A stretch of DNA of 64,000 bases, taken from contig NZ_AP022873.1 in the NCBI RefSeq assembly GCF_014701235.1, forward strand, positions 1,054,001 through 1,118,000. The letters are read 5' to 3'. Every line of letters begins with the position of its first letter. Positions within the stretch are counted from its first letter, which is position 1. Under the pieces are notes generated by a model. The model made no database searches. It was not told the origin of the DNA and saw nothing but the letters and a program-made list of their open reading frames with translations. This document shows, one piece after another, positions 25,677 through 33,691 of the stretch. The position numbers and the translations under genes were made by a program. Source of the stretch: Dissulfurispira thermophila. Its GTDB lineage: Bacteria; Nitrospirota; Thermodesulfovibrionia; Thermodesulfovibrionales; Dissulfurispiraceae.

Positions 25677-26243
25677 TCACCTTGGCTTAGCCAGTATCTC
25701 AAGCACTCTTAGTTCAAGAAATCTCTTTGATGTTGCAGACCTTATGACAAGTACAGAATCTGCTCCTTTTGCAGTGCCAGCAACCGCAAGGATTTCTTCT
25801 CCTTCAGGGATAAGTCCAGCATCAGCAGCCATCATTGCAATCTCGCAGCAGACCTTTGGTCCTTCTCCATATCTCCTTAGAGACTGTGAAACAATAAGCG
25901 TTGGATATAGTCCACTGAATTTTGATGCAAAGGCGGTTTCTATGTTATGAGTAATCATTGTGCCTGTATAAACTTTTGCACCTGTGGCTTCTATTTTTTT
26001 TCTTATCTCTAATGGCATTTCATGGGTATTGGCAGCTTTAAAACCTGCTGAATGGGTGACCACTACTATATTTATGTCAAAATTTTTCAATGCCTCAGAA
26101 AATAAAAGCCCTGTATCTCCTTCGGTTGAAGCGATTACAATATGTTTATAGTTACTGTCTCTGATAGCATTTTTTGCAATCTGAAGGCATGCCTCTGTAT
26201 TGTCTTTGCCCGGTTTTTCAAAATATATCACTTTTCTTTCCAT
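25677..26243 (-). CDS. Pyruvate kinase alpha/beta domain protein
   Basis: A 188-residue protein equivalent to the C-terminal domain of pyruvate kinase, without the catalytic barrel. Visible features are KPGKDNTEACLQIAKNAI, HIVIASTEGDTGLLFSEAL (about 34-52), VVTHSAGFK and ILAVAGTAKGADSVLVI. Free-standing copies occur in many anaerobes; their role is unknown and may be small-molecule binding. A CAGGAGGCAG ribosome binding site precedes the ATG. It is divergent from hemW with a 61-base gap. Confidence 0.85.
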   Translation of the reverse strand: MERKVIYFEKPGKDNTEACLQIAKNAIRDSNYKHIVIASTEGDTGLLFSEALKNFDINIVVVTHSAGFKAANTHEMPLEIRKKIEATGAKVYTGTMITHNIETAFASKFSGLYPTLIVSQSLRRYGEGPKVCCEIAMMAADAGLIPEGEEILAVAGTAKGADSVLVIRSATSKRFLELRVLEILAKPR

Positions 26244-26304
26244 TTGCTGCCTCCTGTTTATATATGACTAAAACAATTATAATATATTGGAGGCTTGATT
26301 ACAA

Positions 26305-27504
26305 ATGATTAATTATCTTTATATACATATCCCCTTTTGTATTAAAAAATGCGTCTATTGCGATTTTTACTCTATCCCTTTCAAATCAAAAATTGCAGAG
26401 GATTATATTAAGGCGCTATGCAAAGAGATAGAGTTCAGAAAAGGACTTGTTGGTAATCTTACAACTATCTATATAGGCGGTGGCACGCCGACAATCCTCA
26501 CAGAAAATGAGATTGCAAGACTCTTTGAAGCAATTAAGGATAATTATGCAATTAATCCTGATAATGAGATTACTATCGAGGCAAATCCTCGAACTATTAC
26601 TTCACAAAAGGCAGAGAAGTTGCTCGATTTAGGTATAAATAGAATAAGTATCGGGGTGCAGTCTTTTGTTGATAATGAGCTTATAACTATGGGAAGAAGC
26701 CATAATGCAGATGATGCTGTCAGGGCAGTGAAAGATATTAGAAATGCAGGGTTTAAAAATATATCTATTGATTTAATATATGCAACACCTTATGTAAAAG
26801 GTCAGGGTTCGAAGTTTAAAGGTGTAACCTCAAGCTTTGAATTTCAAATTCAAAACTGGATATATTCACTGCAGAAGGCACTTGAGTTAAATCCTGAACA
26901 CATATCTATCTATGAACTTACACCTGAAGTGGATACTCCATTATACGAAGGTATAAAAAATAGAAGGCTTATTATGCCTGATGAGGTAGTTATTTCAGAG
27001 ATGTATTATAAAGGTATTGATATGTTAAAGGCACATGGATATAACCATTATGAAATATCGAATTTTGCAAGACCCGGGTATGAATGCAGACATAATCTCA
27101 ACTATTGGAACAGGGGATATAACAAGGGCGAATATCTTGGCATTGGAGTAGGGGCGCACTCTTTTATTGCTGGCAAAAGAATAAGTAATACAAGGGATAT
27201 AAACTATTATATCGAAAGCATCAATAACAACAAGATACCGATTGCAGAAGAACATTATATCACTAATGATGAGGCATTGAAGGAATTTATATTTTTAGGC
27301 ATGAGAAAAATAGATGGAATTGATATAGAGTTTTTACCTGATAAAAAAAGGGTATTAATAAAAAAGGCCGTAGAAGATTTGGCACCCTACGGCCTTGTAG
27401 AAATTAAAGATAATCACCTGCGACTTACCAGAAAAGGATTAATCCTCATGAGCGAGGTTATCGTGCAGGTACTGTTATCACTTGAGGAAAGCCGCCCCTC
27501 ATAA
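26305..27504 (+). CDS. hemW: HemW-like radical SAM haem chaperone
   Basis: A radical SAM protein of the coproporphyrinogen-dehydrogenase-like family that carries haem to other proteins. The cluster motif is C12-x3-C16-x2-C19 in IPFCIKKCVYCDFYSIPF. IYIGGGTPTIL, RISIGVQSF and HYEISNFARPGYECRHNLNYW are typical. The 399-residue length is slightly long. At about residues 165-185 the usual short loop after DLIY is replaced by an insert (YVKGQGSKFKGVTSSFEFQI) encoded by TTTGAAT-type words including the palindrome TTTGAATTTCAAATTCAAA. The 3' end overlaps htrA by 47 bases on opposite strands. HemW supply would fit the haem-c sensors of this genome. Confidence 0.9.
   Translation: MINYLYIHIPFCIKKCVYCDFYSIPFKSKIAEDYIKALCKEIEFRKGLVGNLTTIYIGGGTPTILTENEIARLFEAIKDNYAINPDNEITIEANPRTITSQKAEKLLDLGINRISIGVQSFVDNELITMGRSHNADDAVRAVKDIRNAGFKNISIDLIYATPYVKGQGSKFKGVTSSFEFQIQNWIYSLQKALELNPEHISIYELTPEVDTPLYEGIKNRRLIMPDEVVISEMYYKGIDMLKAHGYNHYEISNFARPGYECRHNLNYWNRGYNKGEYLGIGVGAHSFIAGKRISNTRDINYYIESINNNKIPIAEEHYITNDEALKEFIFLGMRKIDGIDIEFLPDKKRVLIKKAVEDLAPYGLVEIKDNHLRLTRKGLILMSEVIVQVLLSLEESRPS
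26805..26860. repeat. TTTGAAT word tract inside hemW
   Basis: In-frame tract containing GGTTCGAAGTTTAAAGG and the perfect palindrome TTTGAATTTCAAATTCAAA (arms of nine bases). It encodes the insert residues GSKFKGVTSSFEFQIQ. The words resemble the TTTGAAAT family around the S23-type gene. Confidence 0.6.
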
Positions 27505-28894
27505 TACCTAAAAGTATGTCCTTTCCTTTTTCTATTTTTGAAACAATATCATTGTATTCTTTTAGATTTGTTACAGGTTTTCTGTTGACTTCCATTATTA
27601 TATCACCCTTTGAAAGATATCCTAATGCTGGGCTATCTTCTTCTATGCTATTTACTACTACTCCTTTTATTTTTCTTGTGATCCCAAGCTTTTGGAGTAC
27701 TTCATCTGTCAGTTCTTGAACAGATACGCCTCTTAAGGAATTCTCAAATTGTGCAGGCGAGACAATCTGTGGTTCTATTGGAAGTTCACCTATAGTAACT
27801 TTGGCAGTCAAGAGATTTCCATTTCTTATGATTTTTATCTCAACAGTCTTACCTGGCTTTGTTGCTGCAACCATATTTTTGAAGTGAAATGGATTATCTA
27901 TCTTTTTCCCGTCATACTCAACTATGACATCATATCTTTTAAGTTCTCCTTTATCAGCAGGACCTCCTTCTACAACGTCTACAAGTAGTACACCAGTTTC
28001 ATCTTTAAGACCAAGCTGCTTTACGATATCAGGTGTTAAAGGTTGTATCTGCACTCCAAGCCATCCCCTTACAACTCTTCCCTGACTGAAGATGCTATCC
28101 ATGACATTTTTCACCATATTGGAGGGTATAGCAAATCCTATGCCCTGATAGCCCCCTGTCACACTGAATATGGCTGTATTGATGCCAATGAGTTCTCCTC
28201 TGATATTTACTAATGCACCGCCAGAATTACCGGGGTTTATAGCAGCATCTGTCTGAATAAAATCCTCATAATCTGTAATTCCTATGCCTGACCTTCCAAG
28301 TGCACTTATTATTCCCATTGTTATTGTCTGACTCAGACCATAGGGATTTCCTATTGCCAAAACCATTTCTCCAACCCTCAGCTTGTCAGAATCCCCCCAT
28401 GGTACTGTTGGAAGATTGGTTTCGTTTATTTTAATAATAGCTATGTCTGTCCTCGAATCCATTCCTACAGGTTTTCCTTTATATTCTTTGCCATCTGATA
28501 GTTTTACTATGATGTCTTCAGCACCCTCTATTACATGATTATTTGTTAGTATGTAACCATCGGATGTTGCAATCACGCCTGACCCAAGATTTGTTACTTT
28601 CCTTTTCTGTGGTCCGATGTCTCCAAAAAACCTTTTGAAGAGCGGATCATCAAAGAATGGAGGTCGCTGTGTTCTTACTGTCCTTGATGTAGATATATTT
28701 ACTACAGCAGGCTTTACGCGCTCTGCAACTTTTGATAAAGCTTCGCCGAATTTTGTAAGTATCTCTGTTGATTCTTTGTCTGAAGTGTTGGCATAAATTA
28801 CAGGCGGCAGCAACAAACAGGCAAGTAGCAAAAAGGTAATAAATGTTAGGAAATAAGTAACGAGTTTTTCTGATTTTAAATTTATATCTTTCAT
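27458..28894 (-). CDS. HtrA/DegP-type periplasmic serine protease
   Basis: A 478-residue trypsin-like protease for misfolded envelope proteins. An N-terminal membrane or signal segment (about 12-35, ending near YANTS) exports it. The catalytic triad is H120 (LTNNHVIEG), D150 (DSRTDIAII) and S224 (NPGNSGGALVN). Two PDZ domains follow (about 270-360 and 385-475), with GWLGVQIQPLTPD and RGVSVQELTDE at their starts. It lies 11 bases downstream of tilS on the same strand and probably shares its transcript with it and the stress protein gene. Confidence 0.95.
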   Translation of the reverse strand: MKDINLKSEKLVTYFLTFITFLLLACLLLPPVIYANTSDKESTEILTKFGEALSKVAERVKPAVVNISTSRTVRTQRPPFFDDPLFKRFFGDIGPQKRKVTNLGSGVIATSDGYILTNNHVIEGAEDIIVKLSDGKEYKGKPVGMDSRTDIAIIKINETNLPTVPWGDSDKLRVGEMVLAIGNPYGLSQTITMGIISALGRSGIGITDYEDFIQTDAAINPGNSGGALVNIRGELIGINTAIFSVTGGYQGIGFAIPSNMVKNVMDSIFSQGRVVRGWLGVQIQPLTPDIVKQLGLKDETGVLLVDVVEGGPADKGELKRYDVIVEYDGKKIDNPFHFKNMVAATKPGKTVEIKIIRNGNLLTAKVTIGELPIEPQIVSPAQFENSLRGVSVQELTDEVLQKLGITRKIKGVVVNSIEEDSPALGYLSKGDIIMEVNRKPVTNLKEYNDIVSKIEKGKDILLGIMRGGFPQVITVPAR

Positions 28895-28905
28895 CTCTCC
28901 TCCGT

Positions 28906-30321
28906 TTAAATCCTTAATGGTTTTACTTCAAATTTTAAAACTCTTTTGGTATCTTTATCAACCTTATATCTTTCATCAAGCCTGTAACCTATGACCCATA
29001 CGATATTGTTGTCAGAGATGAGTAAGGCAATTGCATCCCTCTCATCTCTTGGTATTTTTTCATCAACAAAATAGTCTTGCAGTTTTTTCTTTTTACCAAA
29101 ACCAAGTGGATAAAAGAAATCTCCATGCAGACGCCCCCTTATTATCATCGGAAAATGCACTTTGTCTGCATCTATTACAGCATTTTTTTGGCTGTCTCCA
29201 TAATCTTTTACTTCATTTATGCCCATAATTGTTGAACGAATGACTATTTGTGATTCTCTCAGGACAATTTCGCCAACACCATCTATAGTATAAGTACCAA
29301 GCCTTACTGGTCTTTCAGATGTTAAAATAAGGGTAGAGTATCCTTTTATGGCTCGTATATTTTCTGGCAGATAGATTCTGTCACCTGATTTGCCTGACTT
29401 TATCAATGATATTATTTCTTCGATATGAGTGAAACTGATTCCGCGAAGCCCTCTGGTCTCATCAATAGCCCTTCTTAAAACCCTTCTCAATATCACTGTA
29501 TCCATTGCCTCCAGCGGACCGATAAAAAGCTCAATAGTGTTATCGTTTTTTCTTGTTATGAGTTTCATGAGATTTTTTGTCACGATTATTTCGAAATATC
29601 TTTCTTCGTCTCTAAAAATATCTGCAGTCCTTGAAATTGTTTTTATAACATCCATATTTATCTTTTTTGCTATAGGGACAATGAGTTGTCTTATTTTGTT
29701 GCGGAAATATTTTTGCTTTAGGTTTGATGAATCAATTGCAAAGCCTATTCCTTCGGTCTCAAGAAAGTCTTCTATTTCATATCTTTCTATTTCGATTAAT
29801 GGTCTTATCAAATCTATTTTCTGATTACTGATTCCAGACCTCTGACTTCTGATAGGTGGTATTCCAGCAAGTCCTGAAGGACCTGTTCCCCTGAAAAGTC
29901 GCATTATAATTGTCTCTGCTTGATCATCTGCATTGTGTCCGACGGCAATTTTGTTTGCAGATCTCTGAATTGCGATCTCATTAAAGGCATTGTAGCGAAG
30001 TTCCCTTGCTGCTTCCTGTTTGTTCAGTTTTTTTTCTTTTATATATGACCTCACATCAATTGATTTAGTTATAAAAGGTATATCCATGGAACTGCATAGG
30101 TCTTCACACAACTCAATTTCATAAGGGATTTCATCTGATCTCAGTCCATGATTTATGTAAACTGCAGATAAATTGATACCAAATTCTGTTGAGAGTCTGT
30201 GAAGGATTGTAAGCAGACATACTGAATCAGGACCTCCAGAAAGCCCTACAAGGACATGATCACCCTGAGCCAGCATGTGATATTTATTAATAGTTTCCCT
30301 AACTTTTTTGATTATCTCCAT
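28906..30321 (-). CDS. tilS: tRNA(Ile)-lysidine synthetase
   Basis: Attaches lysine to the CAU anticodon of tRNA-Ile2 using ATP. The PP-loop motif SGGPDS is at residues 28-33, with VYINHGLR and GHNADDQAETIIMRLFRGTG as further family features, and a C-terminal domain (about 380-470) with DYFVDEKIPRDERD. The 471-residue length is normal. A stretch near residues 155-168 (IRSQRSGISNQKIDL) between GIPP and IRPLIE is encoded by an AGAAGTCAGAGGTC-type tract and is longer than the usual junction. It lies 13 bases after the stress protein gene. Confidence 0.94.
   Translation of the reverse strand: MEIIKKVRETINKYHMLAQGDHVLVGLSGGPDSVCLLTILHRLSTEFGINLSAVYINHGLRSDEIPYEIELCEDLCSSMDIPFITKSIDVRSYIKEKKLNKQEAARELRYNAFNEIAIQRSANKIAVGHNADDQAETIIMRLFRGTGPSGLAGIPPIRSQRSGISNQKIDLIRPLIEIERYEIEDFLETEGIGFAIDSSNLKQKYFRNKIRQLIVPIAKKINMDVIKTISRTADIFRDEERYFEIIVTKNLMKLITRKNDNTIELFIGPLEAMDTVILRRVLRRAIDETRGLRGISFTHIEEIISLIKSGKSGDRIYLPENIRAIKGYSTLILTSERPVRLGTYTIDGVGEIVLRESQIVIRSTIMGINEVKDYGDSQKNAVIDADKVHFPMIIRGRLHGDFFYPLGFGKKKKLQDYFVDEKIPRDERDAIALLISDNNIVWVIGYRLDERYKVDKDTKRVLKFEVKPLRI
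29817..29862. repeat. CAGAAGTCAGAGGTC word tract inside tilS
   Basis: Read on the coding (minus) strand this is ATCAGAAGTCAGAGGTCTGG followed by AATCAGTAATCAG, a tandem of short words placed in frame just after the GIPP motif. It encodes IRSQRSGISNQK. It belongs with the GACAGAGGACAGA tracts in nrdJ and before fabD. Confidence 0.6.
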
Positions 30322-30334
30322 TCATTTATTATAC

Positions 30335-31219
30335 CTATTTTCCTATCAAAACAGAGCATTTAGCATGCCCGAGGATACTTCTCGATACGCTACCGAGCAT
30401 TCCCTTTACTCCTCTCATTCCACTGCTGCCTACGGCAATTATATCAGTCATTGACTGTTCTGCTTCATTTAATATTTCCAACGAAGGGTCACCAAACTTG
30501 ATGGATACCTTTATTTTTGAAAATCTGCTGCGTAAGACTTCGCGTGCATCTTCAATGATTTTGTCTGCCACCTTGAATTCTATTTCTCTTATCTTCGCAA
30601 TTTCGTCTTTGATCTTTTCATCCACCTCCATCCAGTATCTTTCAGGTATATCCATATATGCTGAAGGTATAACATTTATAATAGTAATCTCAGCATCATC
30701 ATTAAATGGGATTTTGCTCAAGAACTTACCTGTATTAATAGAAAAGTTTGAGCCATCGGTTGCATAAACAACTTTTAAGGTGTCTGTTGTTTCCAACTGC
30801 GATGATTTAACCACCAGTACTGGCATTTGAGAGTTTATGGAAACAGATCTTGTTACACTGCCTACCATCAGAGATTTTATACCTTTCAGTCCCCTTGCAC
30901 CCATCACAATAAGGTCAGCGCCAAACTCAGAGGCTGCCTCTAATATAATCCTGTCAGGATAACCATCAAGTAATGCAGTGCTGATTTTTGTATTCAGAGG
31001 TTTTAAAATATTGATTGCAGAGTCAAGTATTTGGGGTCCTATTTCTTGTTTTATCTGCCTTAGTCTTGCATAATAAGATCCTCTATCATCTTTGAATGGC
31101 ACATGAGATATAACATTCAATACCATGATTTCATCATTGTGTGAGAAGTTAAACTTCAGTAGAAATCTAACAGCATTTTCTGATTGTGCTGAACCGTCTA
31201 TTGCTAATAGTATCTTCAT
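30335..31219 (-). CDS. Tandem universal stress protein (UspA) domains
   Basis: A 294-residue cytoplasmic protein made of two UspA domains, about 1-140 and 148-294. Each has the start strand (MKILLAIDGSAQSENAVRFL; LKVVYATDGSNFSINTG) and the ATP-type loop, GARGLKGIKSLMVGSVTRSV in the first and GSSGMRGVKGMLGSVSRSIL in the second. These fit the G-x2-G-x9-G-S/T pattern of ATP-binding members. A GGAGGTGACAAC ribosome binding site precedes the ATG. It heads the tilS-htrA group. Confidence 0.93.
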   Translation of the reverse strand: MKILLAIDGSAQSENAVRFLLKFNFSHNDEIMVLNVISHVPFKDDRGSYYARLRQIKQEIGPQILDSAINILKPLNTKISTALLDGYPDRIILEAASEFGADLIVMGARGLKGIKSLMVGSVTRSVSINSQMPVLVVKSSQLETTDTLKVVYATDGSNFSINTGKFLSKIPFNDDAEITIINVIPSAYMDIPERYWMEVDEKIKDEIAKIREIEFKVADKIIEDAREVLRSRFSKIKVSIKFGDPSLEILNEAEQSMTDIIAVGSSGMRGVKGMLGSVSRSILGHAKCSVLIGK

Positions 31220-31314
31220 GTTGTCACCTCCAACGGTTTTCTTAAGTTAAGCATATCATACCATGCTTTGCTTTACAATTTAATACCAGAGTTGATATTA
31301 TAATCGCAAGTTTT

Positions 31315-31407
31315 GGAGAGGTGGCCGAGTAGGTCGAAGGCAGCCGCCTGCTAAGCGGTTGTGGGGGTAACACCTCACCCAGGGTTCGAATCCCTGCCTC
31401 TCCGCCA
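31315..31407 (+). tRNA. tRNA-Ser(GCU)
   Basis: Acceptor arms GGAGAGG (31315-31321) and CCTCTCC (31397-31403) pair fully, with discriminator G and an encoded CCA (31405-31407). The anticodon loop CTGCTAA gives anticodon GCU, reading AGC and AGU serine codons. A long variable arm (TGTGGGGGTAACACCTCACC) and the TTCGAAT T-loop fit class II serine tRNA. A TATAAT box at 31299-31304 ends 10 bases upstream. Remnants of a conjugative element begin right after it, so it is the likely integration target. Confidence 0.97.
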
Positions 31408-31516
31408 TAAAAATGTTTGTTTTTCAGTTAGTTATTTAAATAGGGCTTTAAGAGATTTTAAGGTTAAAAGTTTTTAAAAATCAACAAGTTGCTACCATAA
31501 ATTAAGAAATTTCTAA

Positions 31517-31538
31517 AACCATCAGTAAACCATCAGTA
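31517..31538. repeat. Two tandem AACCATCAGTA repeats
   Basis: Two exact 11-base direct repeats lie 110 bases past the tRNA-Ser gene. AACCATCAGCAA occurs again at 42562-42573, just outside the far end of the element remnant. Such repeats could be arm-type integrase binding sites, but no integrase gene is seen. Apart from these, I see nothing in 31408-31590. Confidence 0.35.
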
Positions 31539-31590
31539 ACTTCATAACATTCCTCTGACTACTAAATAAAAAAAACAGAAATAGTTATAG

Positions 31591-32544
31591 CAGATAAAAA
31601 CTGGCAATAACCAACTGCTGTTTCCTTTTTTTATTGGTTTCAAAATAATATCTGTTAAGAATAAAACCCTTTCAGGGATCTGCCCGTTCCACAATGAAAA
31701 AACCTCCTCATTTGTGATTTACCCTGATGAGGGGAAGTTTCATTGTTTTGGGTGCGGAGAACACGGCAGCTACGCCGACTTCTTGATTAAAACAGGCGTA
31801 GCTGCCGATTTTAAGGAGGCCATTAAGGAACTCCACAACATAGCTGGGGTTCCTTATGGCAATGACAAAAAACATAATAATAACAAAAAAATAGCACTTT
31901 TGTTCAAAGATGCATTAAAAAAGAACAAGAGTGCTATGGAATATATAAAAAAACGGGGAATTTCCGAGTCAAGTATAGAAAAATTTATGCTTGGCTATGG
32001 AGTTCCTACGAGGGAACTGCGAGAAGGAGTGCCTGAAAACTTATTCAGTAACCGTATTATTTTCCCAATAATCATGGGAAAAGAAATGTACGGATTTACT
32101 GGAAGAAGCATAGATGGCACTCTTCCGAAATACAAGAATTCCCCGGGATTGAATAAAAATAAACTGCTCTACGGACTTTTTCCGCAGAGCGTAAAATCCT
32201 GGGGGTTTATTATCCTCGTCGAGGGCTATATTGATGCAATTATGATGCATCAATATGGTTTTGACAATACTGCTGGGGTAATGGGGTCTTCGCTCAGCAA
32301 TGAGCAGATAGACCTTATAAAAGGCTATCCAGTGGTATTGGCTTTCGACGGGGACAAGGCAGGTCAAGAGGCAGCAAAAAAGGCTGCTAAAGACCTGCTG
32401 AAAATGGGAGTTCATGCAAAAATAGCAGAACTCCCTGACAAAAAAGACCCTGCCGATATAATAGCAGAAGGCGATGATATGGCAAGTATCATCGACAATG
32501 CTATACCAGCAGTGGAATTCTTGTTAAAAATGGCAGCAGACTAA
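31591..32544 (+). CDS. DnaG-type primase fragment (zinc finger + TOPRIM), 5' truncated
   Basis: The open frame runs from 31591 (after a TAG at 31588) to a TAA at 32542. It contains the zinc finger CPFHNEKTSSF with HCFGCGEHG, then the TOPRIM motifs ILVEGYIDAI (about 205 residues in) and VVLAFDGDKAGQEAA. No ATG or TTG precedes the zinc finger; GTG at 31714 would remove its first half, so the true start is lost or is a rare ATT at 31633. The RNA-polymerase-like core and helicase-binding C-terminus of DnaG are short or absent. It is best read as a mobile-element primase that lost its N-terminus. Confidence 0.7.
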   Translation, partial: QIKTGNNQLLFPFFIGFKIISVKNKTLSGICPFHNEKTSSFVIYPDEGKFHCFGCGEHGSYADFLIKTGVAADFKEAIKELHNIAGVPYGNDKKHNNNKKIALLFKDALKKNKSAMEYIKKRGISESSIEKFMLGYGVPTRELREGVPENLFSNRIIFPIIMGKEMYGFTGRSIDGTLPKYKNSPGLNKNKLLYGLFPQSVKSWGFIILVEGYIDAIMMHQYGFDNTAGVMGSSLSNEQIDLIKGYPVVLAFDGDKAGQEAAKKAAKDLLKMGVHAKIAELPDKKDPADIIAEGDDMASIIDNAIPAVEFLLKMAAD

Positions 32545-32568
32545 GAAAGATTAGAAATAATCTTATCG

Positions 32569-32877
32569 ATGTCATTGCTGCCACAAACTACTTTCTTTAA
32601 CATCAGCGACAGCGAAAAAGCTGTTGCTTCTGAGCTATATGCCAGAGAACTGGCAAACATGCTCAGAGAGACAGGGAAACTGCTGTATAGAAATTCGAAG
32701 ACAGCAGTTGAAATAAGAAAGTGGTTCAACCTGCTTTTGGTATATCACCAGAAAAAGTTTCTTTTCTGGCAGCCTGTTGGGAAAGATATACAAAAGCAAG
32801 TTAAAAAACTATATTCGATATATAAAAAGGCAGCATTGGGTGATTATTGCACATACCCAATGCTGCCTAATATCTAA
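32569..32877 (+). CDS. Hypothetical protein after the primase
   Basis: A 102-residue frame starting 25 bases after the primase stop. Much of it is helical with many charged residues (SDSEKAVASELYARELANML, about 13-32). I do not recognise a family. It could be the detached C-terminal part of the primase. Its last 15 codons lie in a perfect 13-base inverted repeat, so the original reading frame may have ended differently. No clear ribosome binding site is visible. Confidence 0.4.
   Translation: MSLLPQTTFFNISDSEKAVASELYARELANMLRETGKLLYRNSKTAVEIRKWFNLLLVYHQKKFLFWQPVGKDIQKQVKKLYSIYKKAALGDYCTYPMLPNI
32829..32867. repeat. Perfect 13-bp inverted repeat
   Basis: GGCAGCATTGGGT (32829-32841) and ACCCAATGCTGCC (32855-32867) pair without mismatch around a 13-base loop. 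It lies at the end of the small hypothetical frame and 22 bases before a strong terminator, so two hairpins stand in series. Confidence 0.7.
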
Positions 32878-32889
32878 TAGTTTTACAGC

Positions 32890-32938
32890 CCCCTATGGGT
32901 TGAACCTTTGGTTTGCCCATAGGGGTTTTATTTTTTTT
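32890..32938 (+). terminator. Intrinsic terminator, copy 1 of a duplicated hairpin
   Basis: CCCCTATGGG (32890-32899) pairs with CCCATAGGGG (32916-32925), with an inner AACC/GGTT hairpin, followed by TTTTATTTTTTTT. A nearly identical sequence stands at 33452-33499. Each copy is followed by another hairpin, a GGAGG ribosome binding site and a tiny ORF. Confidence 0.85.
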
Positions 32939-32979
32939 AAAAGCCACTCTGTCTTTGACAGGGTGGCGAAGGAGGAAAA

Positions 32980-33093
32980 ATGGAGTTAAATCTTAAAAAA
33001 ATGGAGGCAGAATTCGCCTCCATGACAAACGAAGAGAGAGTGGGGAGGTTTTATCAAGACTCCCCTCTCTCTTCAGAAGAGGGAAGATGGTGA
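32980..33093 (+). CDS. 37-residue small ORF
   Basis: ATG with an AAGGAGG site eight bases upstream, encoding 37 acidic residues that begin MELNLKKMEAEFASM and end SSEEGRW. It is flanked by hairpins: GCCACTCTGTC/GACAGGGTGGC just before it and a two-way terminator after it. No family is recognised. The strong ribosome binding site and compact transcription unit support it as real. Confidence 0.45.
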   Translation: MELNLKKMEAEFASMTNEERVGRFYQDSPLSSEEGRW

Positions 33094-33114
33094 TTATGAC
33101 GGCGTAAAACAAAA

Positions 33115-33152
33115 ACAGGGTAGAGAGTTTATCCTCTCTACCCTGTTTTTTT
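33115..33152. terminator. Bidirectional intrinsic terminator
   Basis: ACAGGGTAGAGAG (33115-33127) pairs with CTCTCTACCCTGT (33134-33146), followed by seven T on the plus strand and five T when read on the minus strand. It separates the 37-residue ORF from the convergent 63-residue gene. Confidence 0.9.
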
Positions 33153-33166
33153 GTTGTGTAAGGTTT

Positions 33167-33358
33167 TTAGTTTTGCTCTATTTTTATTCCCATCGGCTCT
33201 ATTATCTCTTTTTCATGTATCATTTTTATCAATTTATCTGTAAATTCTTTTCTTTCTTTACCTTCTAATTTTCCTTTCCTCGTGTATACTTCTGCATCTA
33301 TATCATCATTTATAACTTCTAATTCTGTTATTATCTCACTCCAAAATGCATTTACCAT
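33167..33358 (-). CDS. 63-residue acidic protein of the mobile element
   Basis: A small protein (MVNAFWSEIITELEVINDDI at its N-terminus, many Asp, Glu and Lys) with an AAAAGGAGG ribosome binding site. It has its own promoter and palindromic operator upstream and a terminator downstream, so it is a complete transcription unit. No family is recognised. Size and control region resemble small regulators or anti-restriction-type proteins of mobile elements, but this is inference only. Confidence 0.6.
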   Translation of the reverse strand: MVNAFWSEIITELEVINDDIDAEVYTRKGKLEGKERKEFTDKLIKMIHEKEIIEPMGIKIEQN

Positions 33359-33386
33359 CTTTTTAATCCTCCTTTTATCTTTTTTT

Positions 33387-33413
33387 AGAACAAAATGTTC
33401 TAAACATATTATA
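33387..33413 (-). promoter_or_regulatory. Promoter with palindromic operator for the 63-residue gene
   Basis: On the minus strand a TATAAT (plus 33408-33413) is followed by the palindrome AGAACATTTTGTTCT (33387-33401), which would cover the transcription start. This is a typical position for a repressor site. It differs from the Gram-positive LexA box (GAAC-N4-GTTC) by one extra base in the spacer. Confidence 0.55.
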
Positions 33414-33451
33414 ACACATCATTTTCAATAATATTCATTAACAATCTACAG

Positions 33452-33499
33452 CCCCTATGGGTTGAACCTTTGGTTTACCCATAAGGGTTTTTTTATTTT
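33452..33499 (+). terminator. Intrinsic terminator, copy 2 of the duplicated hairpin
   Basis: CCCCTATGGG (33452-33461) and CCCATAAGGG (33478-33487) with the same inner AACC/GGTT hairpin and a following TTTTTTTATTTT. It is nearly identical to 32890-32938. It lies upstream of the 63-residue gene's promoter and ahead of a second tiny ORF. Confidence 0.85.
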
Positions 33500-33533
33500 G
33501 CCCCCTCGCAAGAGGGGAGAAAGGAGGTGCCCT

Positions 33534-33605
33534 ATGAGGATTCTCGGGGCATCTTTTTTAGGATTTATGCTAGTAATGGCAATGTATATCGCCATTACCA
33601 GCTAG
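33534..33605 (+). CDS. 23-residue single-span membrane peptide
   Basis: ATG preceded by AAGGAGG encodes MRILGASFLGFMLVMAMY and five more residues: a short basic N-terminus and one hydrophobic span. A CCCCTC/GAGGGG hairpin (33502-33517) lies just before the ribosome binding site and a strong terminator just after the stop. Size and layout resemble type I toxin peptides or small phage or plasmid membrane peptides. No antisense RNA promoter is evident. Confidence 0.45.
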   Translation: MRILGASFLGFMLVMAMYIAITS

Positions 33606-33611
33606 AATAAA

Positions 33612-33658
33612 AACACCCCCTGCGGAAGGCATTATCACCGCGGGGGGTGTTTTTTTTG
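33612..33658 (+). terminator. Strong intrinsic terminator
   Basis: AACACCCCCTGCGG (33612-33625) pairs with CCGCGGGGGGTGTT (33639-33652), followed by eight T. It ends the transcript of the 23-residue peptide before the relaxase gene. Confidence 0.9.
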
Positions 33659-33691
33659 TTATCACCACTGTAAAACCATAATATCTCATAT

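Noticed and set aside
33387-33401. LexA (SOS) box
   Set aside because: The spacing between GAAC and GTTC is five bases instead of four; only a generic palindrome is supported.
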